Position numbers and translations under genes: made by a program. Shown piece after piece: positions 25,644-34,448 of a DNA stretch of 64,000 nucleotides. Every line of letters begins with the position of its first letter. The first letter of the stretch is position 1. This stretch comes from Hydrogenedens sp964549105 (lineage in GTDB: Bacteria > Hydrogenedentota > Hydrogenedentia > Hydrogenedentales > Hydrogenedentaceae), in contig CAZJTZ010000005.1 in the NCBI GenBank assembly GCA_964549105.1, positions 1 to 64,000 on the forward strand. Direction: 5' to 3'. Under the pieces are notes generated by a model that was not told where the DNA came from, ran no database searches, and worked only from the letters and a program-made list of their open reading frames with translations.

Positions 25644-27125
25644 ATGCCATATTCATTATTTCAAATTACACGGCGATATATTCCTTTGCTCATTTTCATA
25701 TTTACTATTCTTTGCCTTCATGTCTCTTGTTGTTCAGAGCCATTAATACAGAGTGAAACACAATTAGAGTCAGGTGCTACGGTCGTTTCTGTAAATAATG
25801 AATGGGGCTATCAAATCGTTACAGTCCGTATACCCTATATCGGATTAGAGGGGGATAATAAAACGGGTCTTGCGAGGCTTGTTATACCTGTTAAAGAATT
25901 AAAAGAAAAAGGAATTTTACCTGCCTTCTGCTATGTGCATTACGAGAAAGGTATTTCGGACGCAAAACAGTGGGCACATAAAGGCTGGATAGTTTCCACA
26001 GCAGTTTATACAGATGAAAAGGGAGAATCACCAATAGATGCGGCATTAGGAAATGGCTATAATTTAGCACGCGCCATTATCCAGTGGGTGAAGCGATTGC
26101 CTATTGTAGACGCATCTCATATTTTAATTGATGGTGGCAGTCAAGGTGGGTATATGGCTCTGGCAATGAGTGCGGATTTCTTTCCTGTGATTGCTACACA
26201 TGCAGAAGTGCCTGTGGTTAATTGGGCATATAACTTTGCTTACTTTGAGACAAATAGAACCTTATCTGAACCTGAAAAACCTGTGGACCAATCCGCTATG
26301 CCTGTGCTTGCTTCTGTCATGGGTTTGGCAGATATGTGTTATAAATATTTTCCCAAAGATTTGAACAATGAGTGTTGGTATTACCTGAGCCCTATTTCCT
26401 ACTTGCATTTAATTACCAATCCTGTAATGATAACCTGTGCTACTGGCGATATGCTTGTACCCATAGAACAAATGACCCGAAAGTATGTAAGACCGTTTGA
26501 TGAGACACTATTCCCTACTGGCTATACTCGGGATTTTGATAAACTCAATTTTTGTCCACTTGCTAAAAAGGTCTTTGAAGAATTAATTCCAGAGTCGGAA
26601 TATGAGATATTTTTACTTCAACCCCAGAAAAACAGTTATGAAATTACTCGGGAAATGCTTATAGATAGTAAGCAAAAGCCAAAACTTAAACCCAAGAAAA
26701 TAGATAAACCATGGAGTGAAACGGCAAAATGGTCTTTTGTTTATCTTGATGAAGGAGGTCCTTCACCTGTGGCAGGACACACAAAACTTGAATGGTCTCT
26801 CGCCCCAGATAGTTTTACAGAACACTACAAAACAAGTGCTCTACCTGTTAATAATTTAACCAATATTAAACTTGAACACCTACTCAAACGATATAACGGT
26901 GAAACAGATAATCCTGTTTTATTAAATAACAACAAACCCGCACAGAGGCTAAATTATCAACATTTAGAACAATTAGATGTCATAAACTCACTTATTACTT
27001 ATGCCCAACTCAGTGCAGAACATAAAAGACATCTGGAAGAACTCTATGCCCAGTCCTCTATCAAACCATTCGGCGATTCAATATCTTTAGATGAATTAAA
27101 AAAAATTTGTGAAAATATTTATTGA
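25644..27125 (+). CDS. Exported serine hydrolase (S9/prolyl-oligopeptidase-like alpha/beta fold)
   Basis: About 493 aa with an N-terminal hydrophobic export signal ending near HVSCCSEP, a probable lipoprotein. ILIDGGSQGGYMALAMSADFF (around 165-185) is the nucleophile elbow G-x-S-x-G-G of S9-like hydrolases. ITCATGDMLVPIEQM (around 265-280) is the usual place of the catalytic Asp, and a C-terminal His is less certain. An ATG at 25626 lacks a ribosome site, whereas AAGGA lies 8 nt before the ATG at 25644, so I use 25644. It sits immediately after the DUF1080 lipoprotein, with which it probably forms an extracellular degradation pair; substrate unknown. Confidence 0.75.
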   Translation: MPYSLFQITRRYIPLLIFIFTILCLHVSCCSEPLIQSETQLESGATVVSVNNEWGYQIVTVRIPYIGLEGDNKTGLARLVIPVKELKEKGILPAFCYVHYEKGISDAKQWAHKGWIVSTAVYTDEKGESPIDAALGNGYNLARAIIQWVKRLPIVDASHILIDGGSQGGYMALAMSADFFPVIATHAEVPVVNWAYNFAYFETNRTLSEPEKPVDQSAMPVLASVMGLADMCYKYFPKDLNNECWYYLSPISYLHLITNPVMITCATGDMLVPIEQMTRKYVRPFDETLFPTGYTRDFDKLNFCPLAKKVFEELIPESEYEIFLLQPQKNSYEITREMLIDSKQKPKLKPKKIDKPWSETAKWSFVYLDEGGPSPVAGHTKLEWSLAPDSFTEHYKTSALPVNNLTNIKLEHLLKRYNGETDNPVLLNNNKPAQRLNYQHLEQLDVINSLITYAQLSAEHKRHLEELYAQSSIKPFGDSISLDELKKICENIY

Positions 27126-27195
27126 GGGACACTTTTAATCCTAATCCATCAGAATAATTAATCAAAAGGATAAAAAATAGGTTGAATAACACAAA

Positions 27196-28197
27196 TTAAA
27201 TATTATCTTGAAAATCTTTGAGTAATAGTTCTGCGGCTTTCATTTCGCGAACCTGCTTTTCAAGTTCTTCTCTGGATAAATTTTCTATATCCTCTCTCTT
27301 CAATCGTTTTTTTGTGTCGTCTATTGATATGGCTGCTATACGGGCTCGCACTTCAGAAGTGATAGACATCGTTTTTTCAATTATCTCAATAACAATTTCT
27401 GGTTTTATTTCCCTTATTTCATTCTCAGCACAATAGTTAAGGATATTTCTTGAAAGAACTACCATTTGTCCTGGATGCCCTTGTGTAAAGGCATACATAA
27501 CTAACATTGATTCCGGTGTAAAATTGGGACCTAAATCAGGAAGATATCCTGCCAAATCCAAACAATGTTGTATAAAACTTGGGAATTCTTCTCTTTCTAT
27601 GGGAGTAAGGTTCCAAAAAGCAGAAATCTGTTTTTTAAAATCTTCCACATTCTGTATTGTATTTTCCCAGGAAGCATTAGCAAACAAAACTGTATTGAAT
27701 ATTTTTCTGCCATTGACTTCAAAAGTATTAATATAAGATAGCAATTCTAACTGTCCATTTAGTATTAAGTGTTGCGAATTGTCAATTAAAAGAACATTTG
27801 TCTGCTCCTTGTTTTCCACAAGAACTTTAAGCCACTGTTCAACAGTATGAGGAAGACTACTAACAGAATCCACAGTAAAACCACTTGCATTCAAAATCTC
27901 CGTAAAAAATCTTCGAGTTGTCCAATCTATACCCACATCTTCTAAATATATAATGTTATAACTCTCTGGGTGTTCGGAGAGAGAACTTAACATTTTTCGG
28001 AAAAGCATCGTCTTCCCTATTCCCGCTTCACCTAAGACAACTGCTGTTGCCTGATTCTTATTAATTTGTTCATAGATAGATAAAAGTGCTTCATTATGAT
28101 TTTTCAGCGGAAAATACAAATCGGGTTCCACCGTAACTGGGAACGGGTCACGATTGAACCGATAAAAAACTTCATATAGGGAAACTTTTTCTGACAT
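27196..28197 (-). CDS. ExeA/GspA-like AAA ATPase
   Basis: A 333-aa cytoplasmic ATPase. YRFNRDPFPVTVEPDLYFPLKNHNEALLSI (about 12-41) is the characteristic opening of ExeA/GspA and MshM-type proteins, followed by Walker A GEAGIGKT (about 55-62), Walker B NVLLIDNSQHL (about 133-143) and a C-terminal winged-helix-like region (GHPGQMVVLSRNIL). In other bacteria ExeA with ExeB inserts the type II secretin into the outer membrane. No periplasmic peptidoglycan-binding part is present here. GAGGT lies 5 nt before the ATG. It is isolated from the secretion locus at 39-64 kb but could serve it. Confidence 0.82.
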   Translation of the reverse strand: MSEKVSLYEVFYRFNRDPFPVTVEPDLYFPLKNHNEALLSIYEQINKNQATAVVLGEAGIGKTMLFRKMLSSLSEHPESYNIIYLEDVGIDWTTRRFFTEILNASGFTVDSVSSLPHTVEQWLKVLVENKEQTNVLLIDNSQHLILNGQLELLSYINTFEVNGRKIFNTVLFANASWENTIQNVEDFKKQISAFWNLTPIEREEFPSFIQHCLDLAGYLPDLGPNFTPESMLVMYAFTQGHPGQMVVLSRNILNYCAENEIREIKPEIVIEIIEKTMSITSEVRARIAAISIDDTKKRLKREDIENLSREELEKQVREMKAAELLLKDFQDNI

Positions 28198-28269
28198 AAT
28201 AACCTCACATCATTAACTATTTTATTTGGCATTTTATTACAAAATCAATTTGGCTACTTTCATACTGAC

Positions 28270-28299
28270 TTGTTATACAATACAATCTTTCGATATGAT
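28270..28299 (+). promoter_or_regulatory. Candidate promoter of the DUF4177-like gene
   Basis: TTGTTA (28270-28275), 18 bp, TATGAT (28294-28299), about 60 bp before the ATG at 28360. Spacing fits; both hexamers are imperfect. Confidence 0.4.
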
Positions 28300-28359
28300 T
28301 GTTTTGAAAATTTATTAGAATAAAAAATAAAAAACAAACAAAAGGTGGAGGAGAAAACT

Positions 28360-28536
28360 ATGCAAACATCTCTTATTGTTGAATCAAATGGTCGTGGAAA
28401 AAATGAGTTAGACCGACTATTAGAAGCAGGGTGGGAAGTTGTATCTATTACACCAAATCACGGAAAGAGTTATAACGACTTTCTAATCATTCTGGAAAAG
28501 GAAGAATCTTTAGAATCAGCCAGGCAGGAAGAATAA
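28360..28536 (+). CDS. Small DUF4177-like protein (58 aa)
   Basis: The peptide MQTSLIVESNGRGKNELDRLLEAGWEVVSITPNHG...YNDFLIILEKEE has the layout of DUF4177 domains: a beta strand, then L-x2-L-L-x2-G-W-E-V-V-x-I and a second strand ending in a hydrophobic I-I-L-E-K. Function of that family is unknown. A GTG at 28345 overlaps the ribosome site; GGAGGAG (28346-28352) fits the ATG at 28360 perfectly, so I use that start. It stands alone, divergent from the ExeA-like gene and convergent with the symporter gene. Confidence 0.65.
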   Translation: MQTSLIVESNGRGKNELDRLLEAGWEVVSITPNHGKSYNDFLIILEKEESLESARQEE

Positions 28537-28557
28537 ATGTTGTCTTGCTGGTTGGCT
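28518..28557 (+). terminator. Imperfect hairpin at the end of the DUF4177-like gene
   Basis: AGCCA (28518-28522) pairs with TGGCT (28553-28557), then CAGGAAGA with TCTTGCTG with one mismatch. It overlaps the stop codon, sits between convergent genes and lacks a T-run, so termination is only a possibility. Confidence 0.3.
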
Positions 28558-28573
28558 AAGAGAAAAGGTAGAG

Positions 28574-30259
28574 CTATACAATCTGTTTAACAAAAGTGAT
28601 TAAGGCGATAACAATAATCCAGACAACTATAAAGCCAATCATACTTTGACGGGAAGGGTAGGGGATTTCTAAATTTTTAAGTGGGAATAGTTTTTTGGGT
28701 ATTACAGGCTCTACCCCTGGTGGAAGGGTGAACGGGGCGATATGTTTTTCACCAAATCTGACAGGTGTATGAATACAGGTATAGATACGATTCAATCTTT
28801 CCTCAGGAATAGGTTTGGTTAGTAGGCTTACGAGAATACCCAGCGAAAAGCCTGTTGTCAGGTAGAAAGTCATTTGCCAGGATAGGCGTAATTTTCCTTC
28901 CCAGAGCATAAATTCTGGTAGATTTTGGACAGCCCACTGCTGGAACATGGGTAGAGAAGTTAATGCAAACACAAAAAAACTGCCCAGAGTAGAAGCCCAG
29001 GCACCTTGCGAGGTTGTCCTTCGCCAGAATAAGCCTAACCAGAAAATAGGACCCATCATTGCTTGCAGTGAAAAGAATATCTCTAATCCTCTGGGGACAT
29101 TGGGCACTTGCAGGGCAAATATAATACCTACTACTACAATTACACAGGAAACAACCCTTCCTACGGTAATATAGTGATGTTCTGATTTATCTTTGACCCA
29201 GTAACGGCGATATAAATTTTGAGTGAATAATGCAGATGAGGAAACCATAAAAGCGTCGCATGACGACATCACAGATGCTATAAGGGCAGAGATGAATAAT
29301 CCCAATAATCCGGGAGCCACACCGGGTAAGAAATCGCGTGCAGCCATTCCAAATACCTGGTCTGTTTGTTTCCCTGTCAGATTGGGATAGATAACAACGG
29401 CACATAATCCTGTGAACGCCCAGGTAATCGTGCAGAGACGCTTTAATAAATTTCCCCCGGTCAAACCGACTCTTCCGTCCATCTCAGTTTTTCCTGCGGC
29501 ACAATTGCCCAGGATATGAGGTTGTGTAACAACACCTATTAACGCATTGAAGCAAAGGACGATGATATAAAACAGGTTAATTTCTCCGGGAGCAACTAAA
29601 CGCAACATGTCTGGATTGCCTATCTTTTCTCTCAAGCCTTCCATTCCTCCGACCGCGTGAAAAACAAGTGGAAGTAGCATAAAAGAAAAAATGACTGTCA
29701 AAATTCCCTGAATAAAATCGGTAATGATTGCCGCACCCAAACCCCCTGCAACTCCATAGAGGATAAAAACGCTACTCATAAAAAGGATGGTCATATATTT
29801 GGGAATAACTCCATTTGTCAAGGCTTCAATCGTAGCACTTGCCCCTAATTGTATTACACCGATATTTACCATCAGTTGAACGACTCCCACTATCGCATAA
29901 AGAGCACCTACGCTGCGACTGAATCGAGCCTCAAAATAATCGCCCATAGTAAGGATACGCATCCGTCTTAAAATAGGCGGAATAAGCCAGTAGAAAGGTG
30001 TGCAAAATAGCCATAGCCACTGATACCAGATTCCAGAAATGCCATTGGTATAAACCTTTGAAGAAACGCCGACGGCATCATTTCCACTGGTTCCTGCGCC
30101 AAATGAAAAGAATACCATTGTCACTTTGCCAAAACGATTACCCCCCATAAAAAAATCGTGCATATTCCGAATATTCCGTGAAAACCAAACACCGACGAAA
30201 GAGATAATGACAAAATAAGCAATAATAGCAATCCAGTCATAAATTGAGAGTCCTAACAT
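28574..30259 (-). CDS. Sodium:solute symporter (SSS family)
   Basis: A 561-aa membrane protein with about 13-14 hydrophobic spans. DFFMGGNRFGKVTMVFFSFGAGTSGNDAVG (about 35-64) is the TM1/loop region of the SSS family, and the sodium-site residues in ALIASVMSSCDAFMVSSSALFTQN (TM8) are present. Members import sugars, proline, pantothenate and similar with Na+. It begins 14 bp after the stop of a glycosidase-like gene, with AGAGGAAAG before the ATG, so the pair form an operon that probably imports and breaks down one glycoside. Confidence 0.92.
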   Translation of the reverse strand: MLGLSIYDWIAIIAYFVIISFVGVWFSRNIRNMHDFFMGGNRFGKVTMVFFSFGAGTSGNDAVGVSSKVYTNGISGIWYQWLWLFCTPFYWLIPPILRRMRILTMGDYFEARFSRSVGALYAIVGVVQLMVNIGVIQLGASATIEALTNGVIPKYMTILFMSSVFILYGVAGGLGAAIITDFIQGILTVIFSFMLLPLVFHAVGGMEGLREKIGNPDMLRLVAPGEINLFYIIVLCFNALIGVVTQPHILGNCAAGKTEMDGRVGLTGGNLLKRLCTITWAFTGLCAVVIYPNLTGKQTDQVFGMAARDFLPGVAPGLLGLFISALIASVMSSCDAFMVSSSALFTQNLYRRYWVKDKSEHHYITVGRVVSCVIVVVGIIFALQVPNVPRGLEIFFSLQAMMGPIFWLGLFWRRTTSQGAWASTLGSFFVFALTSLPMFQQWAVQNLPEFMLWEGKLRLSWQMTFYLTTGFSLGILVSLLTKPIPEERLNRIYTCIHTPVRFGEKHIAPFTLPPGVEPVIPKKLFPLKNLEIPYPSRQSMIGFIVVWIIVIALITFVKQIV

Positions 30260-30273
30260 TTACTAACTTTCCT

Positions 30274-32145
30274 CTACATTGATGAATTTTTATACGGAAA
30301 AACGAGAAGTAAAACCATCTCCCCTGATTTCAATATTAGATTGTTTGAAGGGGTTATCGGTTTCGCTTCTCCTGATGCAGGGTCTAACCAAATATACTCA
30401 CCCTGAACCCGTGTGCTAACTTTCGCCTGAACATTATCCTTCCCTTCATTAAAAAATAGATAACCATGTATGTCATCAATTACCGCATGATAATACCGTA
30501 TATCTGTGGTAGGCGGATATATCAATACATCAATTGGCACATTTTTTCTTATAAACTCAGTCAATTTAGTTGGGGTATTTGCATAATTTTTTATTTCTGA
30601 TAATGTTTTTTGATAACTAATGACACGCTCTGCTTTTATAAAAGGTTCTAATTTTTGAGTAATTTCAAGAGGTATTTTTTCAAAATCATCTACTATCAAC
30701 AAGGAATACTTCATGGACGCTATCTGTATGCAGTCATTTGAAACTGTTGCGGAATTAAGAAGTGTGTCCATATCAAGGTAGAAAAAATCAACCTGATTTT
30801 CAAATAATACCCGTGCTGCGTTCCATGGTAAATGATTTACATCGGCTAATATAGCCACATCAGCTACAGATGTCCCTTCCCCAATAAACCAGCACAATCG
30901 TCGGCATTTATCTGCATAATTTTTGTAATTATCCCACCAGACATTGTGAGGACCAACATCCGGAGGACGCTCATTTTTTCTAGGACCTTCGATAGAATAA
31001 TAAAAGGCATGAGGCACTAATAAATCTACACCACGAACCAATAACCAACCTGTAAGCCATTCCATCTCTTCATACTTAAAGTCCCAGCCATACGCACCAA
31101 AGCATTCATTCATATTTCGTTTGCGATTATAGTGCAATTTTGCGGAGGCACTACATTTTGGTCCCGTAGATTCAGGACCTTCAATACTGTTTACATTAAA
31201 CGGCTCTACATAACGCCAGACAATATCCTGTCCGGGGATGTGAAAATATTTTAATGTATGGATATCCATAGGACTGTTGGGGTGTCCTGTTAAAGCAACG
31301 CTATGACTCTCACACCAGTCGCTATAAGGTTTATAAAAAGATTGCTCTAACCTCTTCTGAACAGCGTTATAAAAATCCTGACGCACTTTTTGTGAGTCGC
31401 CTGTTTCCTCACCCCAGAGCATTGGGATAAAGGGTTTGAAATCATATCCCAGAGTGTTTGAAATAAAATCGAGCATTCCCCATGTCCACGGTACTGCTTC
31501 TTTAATGGCTCGTCTTCCTAATGGATTGGGTTCATCAGTAAAAATGCCAATAACTGTATTGCCAAAGTATTCTTTAAATTCAGAGTAATATTTTTCATGA
31601 ACCAATTGTATAAAAAGTGCTACTGCTTCAGGGTTTAGAATGTCACCAGCAGGAGGTGCTTCAGGTTCACCGTCATCTGCCCCGAAATGGACACCTCGAA
31701 TTTTACCCATAGACCGAGTATGCACATATTCATATTCGTCTGCGACAAAGATTAGTTCTTCATCATCTTTTAACGGAATAGAATCTTTCTTCCGTCGCAC
31801 CAGGGCACGAGCCGCATATTTAGGATTTTTTTCAACTACTTTTCCTGCACAAGAACCGGAGGGATACATCCCTTCATCATAGAGGATTATTTTCATATCT
31901 TGTTTATGGGCAAATTCAATAATAATCCTTAAAAAATAAAGCCATCGTTCTGACATAAAACCAATAGTTCTGGGAAGTCCTATCCGCGGGTGGGGAACAA
32001 GCCCATAAACCCCATGATTTAAAAAATCGGTTAAATATTGTTGAATCTTTTCTTCCTCTAATTCGTCATTTAAAAACCAGAAAGGCATTAACGAATACTC
32101 ACGCGGAGGTTCTTTAAACATTTTTAATATTGAATCTTTTTCCAT
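30274..32145 (-). CDS. Glycoside-hydrolase-like TIM-barrel protein (GH106-like start)
   Basis: A ~623-aa cytoplasmic protein. MPFWFLNDELEEEKIQQYL, GVYGLVPHPRIGLP, ERWLYFLRIIIEFAHKQDMKIILYDE and YPSGSCAGKV match the start of GH106-like proteins ('PFWFWN..L....i...L..f...G..g....pR.Gl', 'W......i..A...Gm....YDE..yPSG..gG'). Later segments include TVIGIFTDEPNPLGRR, DIVWRYVEPF and FYSIEGPRKNERPPDVGPHN. Substrate cannot be read, though alpha-rhamnosides are an option. A TTG at 32178 would add 11 residues; I prefer the ATG at 32145, preceded by GGATTTTATTT. It leads the operon with the Na+ symporter. Only 93 bp separates it from a divergent regulator-like gene, which may control it. Confidence 0.7.
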   Translation of the reverse strand: MEKDSILKMFKEPPREYSLMPFWFLNDELEEEKIQQYLTDFLNHGVYGLVPHPRIGLPRTIGFMSERWLYFLRIIIEFAHKQDMKIILYDEGMYPSGSCAGKVVEKNPKYAARALVRRKKDSIPLKDDEELIFVADEYEYVHTRSMGKIRGVHFGADDGEPEAPPAGDILNPEAVALFIQLVHEKYYSEFKEYFGNTVIGIFTDEPNPLGRRAIKEAVPWTWGMLDFISNTLGYDFKPFIPMLWGEETGDSQKVRQDFYNAVQKRLEQSFYKPYSDWCESHSVALTGHPNSPMDIHTLKYFHIPGQDIVWRYVEPFNVNSIEGPESTGPKCSASAKLHYNRKRNMNECFGAYGWDFKYEEMEWLTGWLLVRGVDLLVPHAFYYSIEGPRKNERPPDVGPHNVWWDNYKNYADKCRRLCWFIGEGTSVADVAILADVNHLPWNAARVLFENQVDFFYLDMDTLLNSATVSNDCIQIASMKYSLLIVDDFEKIPLEITQKLEPFIKAERVISYQKTLSEIKNYANTPTKLTEFIRKNVPIDVLIYPPTTDIRYYHAVIDDIHGYLFFNEGKDNVQAKVSTRVQGEYIWLDPASGEAKPITPSNNLILKSGEMVLLLVFPYKNSSM

Positions 32146-32238
32146 AAATAAAATCCGATTTATTTTTGTTTTGTTCAAAAAAATTACATTTAAATAGTAT
32201 TATGATGTAAAATATCATATAGAGGAGTGAACCTTAAA

Positions 32239-33099
32239 ATGGTTTCTGACATTAAAATATCGGAAGAGGAGATAAATAAACAACTTGAACATTCGACTGG
32301 GAATCTACCTACTGATTTGTTCAATGGACTATTACAGAAGTATGGTATGACTCTATATGAAATTTTTTGGTTAGAAGATGGGATTAATGATACCCAGATT
32401 CTTGCACTTTTACACCAGGTATTAGACCGCAGTCTTGAACAAATCAACTCACCTTCTCTGCTGACGCCCAAAGTATCACTTTTTTTTACAGCACAACGGC
32501 TTATCAAAGACCTCAAAAAATCAAGGAGTGATGTTTCACAACATAGGAATAATGATACAGTCCTCTCCAACCCATTTATTCATACACTAAAACAACTTTC
32601 TTCTGAAAAACGATTCATTTATCTTCTAAGAATAAAAGGGGACTTTTCTTATCACGATTTAGAAACAATTATGATTCGGCACCGAGATGAAATTAGCCTG
32701 TCGTTGACAGAGACAAGGGAATTTTTAAGAATATCATTAGCAAAGGAGCCGAGTATCCCATTTTTGCAAGAAGAGGAACTGTGCTCCGCGGTGTATAAAT
32801 ACTTATCACCTTATTTAGATAATGAACTGAGTGCCTTAAACATTATGGATACAGAAAAGCACCTTTTGAATTGTGATAAATGCCTCCAATTGCTGGCAAA
32901 TCATCAGTATATTCAAAAACAAATCAATAACCTACATATTATATCGGAGGAAGAATTTTTATCTTACTTCCAATCAGAAAATAACATCAAGAAAAAGCAA
33001 AAAATAACTAACCGGTCAGAAAATAGCCACACTTATACAAGGAAAAATAACCGATTTCGGTTCTTCTCTTTTTTATGGAATTTTATCAGAAAAAGATGA
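32239..33099 (+). CDS. ECF-sigma-like protein with C-terminal anti-sigma zinc-finger motif
   Basis: About 286 aa. Residues ~20-75 (LFNGLLQKYGMTLYEIFWLEDGINDTQILALLH) resemble sigma region 2, and ~110-165 (FIHTLKQLSSEKRFIYLLRIKGDFSYHDLETIMI) resemble region 4.2, but both are degenerate. Residues ~185-230 contain YLSPYLDNELS followed by EKHLLNCDKCLQLL, the H-x3-C-x2-C motif of zf-HC2 / ZAS anti-sigma domains. The tail is strongly basic with no membrane span. It could be an ECF factor with a built-in redox- or zinc-responsive brake, or an inactive derivative. GAGGAG (32222-32227) precedes the ATG at 32239; a GTG at 32227 overlaps that site. It is divergent from the glycosidase-like/symporter operon. 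Confidence 0.6.
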   Translation: MVSDIKISEEEINKQLEHSTGNLPTDLFNGLLQKYGMTLYEIFWLEDGINDTQILALLHQVLDRSLEQINSPSLLTPKVSLFFTAQRLIKDLKKSRSDVSQHRNNDTVLSNPFIHTLKQLSSEKRFIYLLRIKGDFSYHDLETIMIRHRDEISLSLTETREFLRISLAKEPSIPFLQEEELCSAVYKYLSPYLDNELSALNIMDTEKHLLNCDKCLQLLANHQYIQKQINNLHIISEEEFLSYFQSENNIKKKQKITNRSENSHTYTRKNNRFRFFSFLWNFIRKR

Positions 33100-33418
33100 T
33101 ACTCCTCTCTAATAAAAGATTTAAGAAGTATCTTTAAACATTGTAATATTGAGGTAGACAATACAATATATCTTTTAGTGCAGTAGTAAATATCTCTATT
33201 TGGCTTACATTCTTAATTGGCAATACTGAGAGAATAATATAGGCTGTCTAAACTCTGTCCGGTAAAAAATTAGGTTTAAGAGATTAACCGCACAGGCCGC
33301 CGAGTAAGATGCAAATAGGGAGAATCTCTATGTCTTATCCCCCTTTTGCGTTATTTGCGTCTTACCTGGCTACCCTGACAGTAAAATCCTTTATTTGGAA
33401 CCTTACTTTGGAATAATT
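33100..33418. other. Intergenic region with a long hairpin
   Basis: 319 bp between convergent genes (sigma-like protein and TPR protein). No open frame is credible. GTAAGATGCAAATA (33304-33317) pairs with TATTTGCGTCTTAC (33352-33365) across 34 nt: 14 pairs with one G-U on the plus-strand RNA and an A-C mismatch on the minus strand. Inside the loop, GGGA/TCCC could pair further. This GC-richer block differs from its AT-rich surroundings. It has no T-run, so it may be a REP-like or transcript-end structure. Confidence 0.45.
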
Positions 33419-34375
33419 TTACTCAATAGAATTCTGTTCTATCTTTTCTAAATTTAATGGCGTATCGCCGTGATAATTGTATATCAATTCTATGAAGTCA
33501 GGGTCGTTTTTAAGGATTTCAAGGTCAGGGTCATTTTTGGCATCATACCTGAAGTCTGGATTTTTGTTCAGTGCTTCTGTTAAATATTTTATTGCGGACA
33601 CTTTATCGCCTTGCAGTGCTTTGAGGCATGCCAGATTGTAGTAAGGCTTTCCATGTTCAGGGTAAATAGACATAGCCTTCTTATAACATTGCTCTGCCTT
33701 TTCATAATCACCAATTTCCACTAAAAAGTTTGCATAATTGTTATAAGCATTCAAATCTTCTGGGTCTAATTTTAAAGCCAACTCAAAATTTTCCTTTGCC
33801 AGATTAAGATATTGATTGTCCTGTGAATCTTTATATTTATGGCGATATACCGTTGCTAAAAAGGAATAATATCGTGCTTTTTGAGGATTGCATTTGATAG
33901 CCTTTTTCAAATGTTCGATTGACCTGTCCAGAGGAGTAATGTCGTATTTGAATCCAATATACCCCAGATAACAGTAGGCTTCACACCAATTTGGATATTT
34001 ATCTACAATTTCGTAAAGCAGGTCAAAGGATTCAGCAAATTCATTCTCTCGAATAAGTTGGACGGATGTAATAAATAATGCTTCCGGAGAGTTATCTTTA
34101 TGTTTTTCAATGGCAACACATGCTTCTCGAACCAGTTTTTTAGTGTGCTTATAATAAACAAGCGGGTCATCATCAAGAGTCATCATTGTCATTTGCAGTA
34201 GATTTGAATAATTATTATCTCTTATGTCATGAGGAGGTGATTTTGGATTGCATATTTTGTTTTGAATAAACTCGTTTACTATACAAAACGGATTGAAATG
34301 AAACACGAAGAAAGAAACAAGCAATAGGAAGATTAATAACCCCAAAAGTATATGCACCCCTTTTATTCTACTCAT
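33419..34375 (-). CDS. Membrane-anchored TPR protein
   Basis: A 318-aa protein with one N-terminal membrane span (about 8-27, GVHILLGLLIFLLLVSFFVF), then a soluble part. At least four TPR units are visible: NWCEAYCYLGYIGF, ARYYSFLATVYRHKYKDSQDNQYLNLA, LNAYNNYANFLVEIGDYEKAEQCYKKAMSIYP and GKPYYNLACLKALQGDKVSAIKYLTEAL. TPRs mediate protein contacts; no catalytic domain is present. AAAGGAAG precedes the ATG. It lies 73 bp after the sugar-binding-protein gene in the same direction and may be part of that transcript. Confidence 0.8.
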   Translation of the reverse strand: MSRIKGVHILLGLLIFLLLVSFFVFHFNPFCIVNEFIQNKICNPKSPPHDIRDNNYSNLLQMTMMTLDDDPLVYYKHTKKLVREACVAIEKHKDNSPEALFITSVQLIRENEFAESFDLLYEIVDKYPNWCEAYCYLGYIGFKYDITPLDRSIEHLKKAIKCNPQKARYYSFLATVYRHKYKDSQDNQYLNLAKENFELALKLDPEDLNAYNNYANFLVEIGDYEKAEQCYKKAMSIYPEHGKPYYNLACLKALQGDKVSAIKYLTEALNKNPDFRYDAKNDPDLEILKNDPDFIELIYNYHGDTPLNLEKIEQNSIE

Positions 34376-34448
34376 TTTTCTTCCTTTTTAGGACCTGACA
34401 TATATTATCATAGATTTTAAATGTTAGCAAATAGAACCCGGAGAAATT

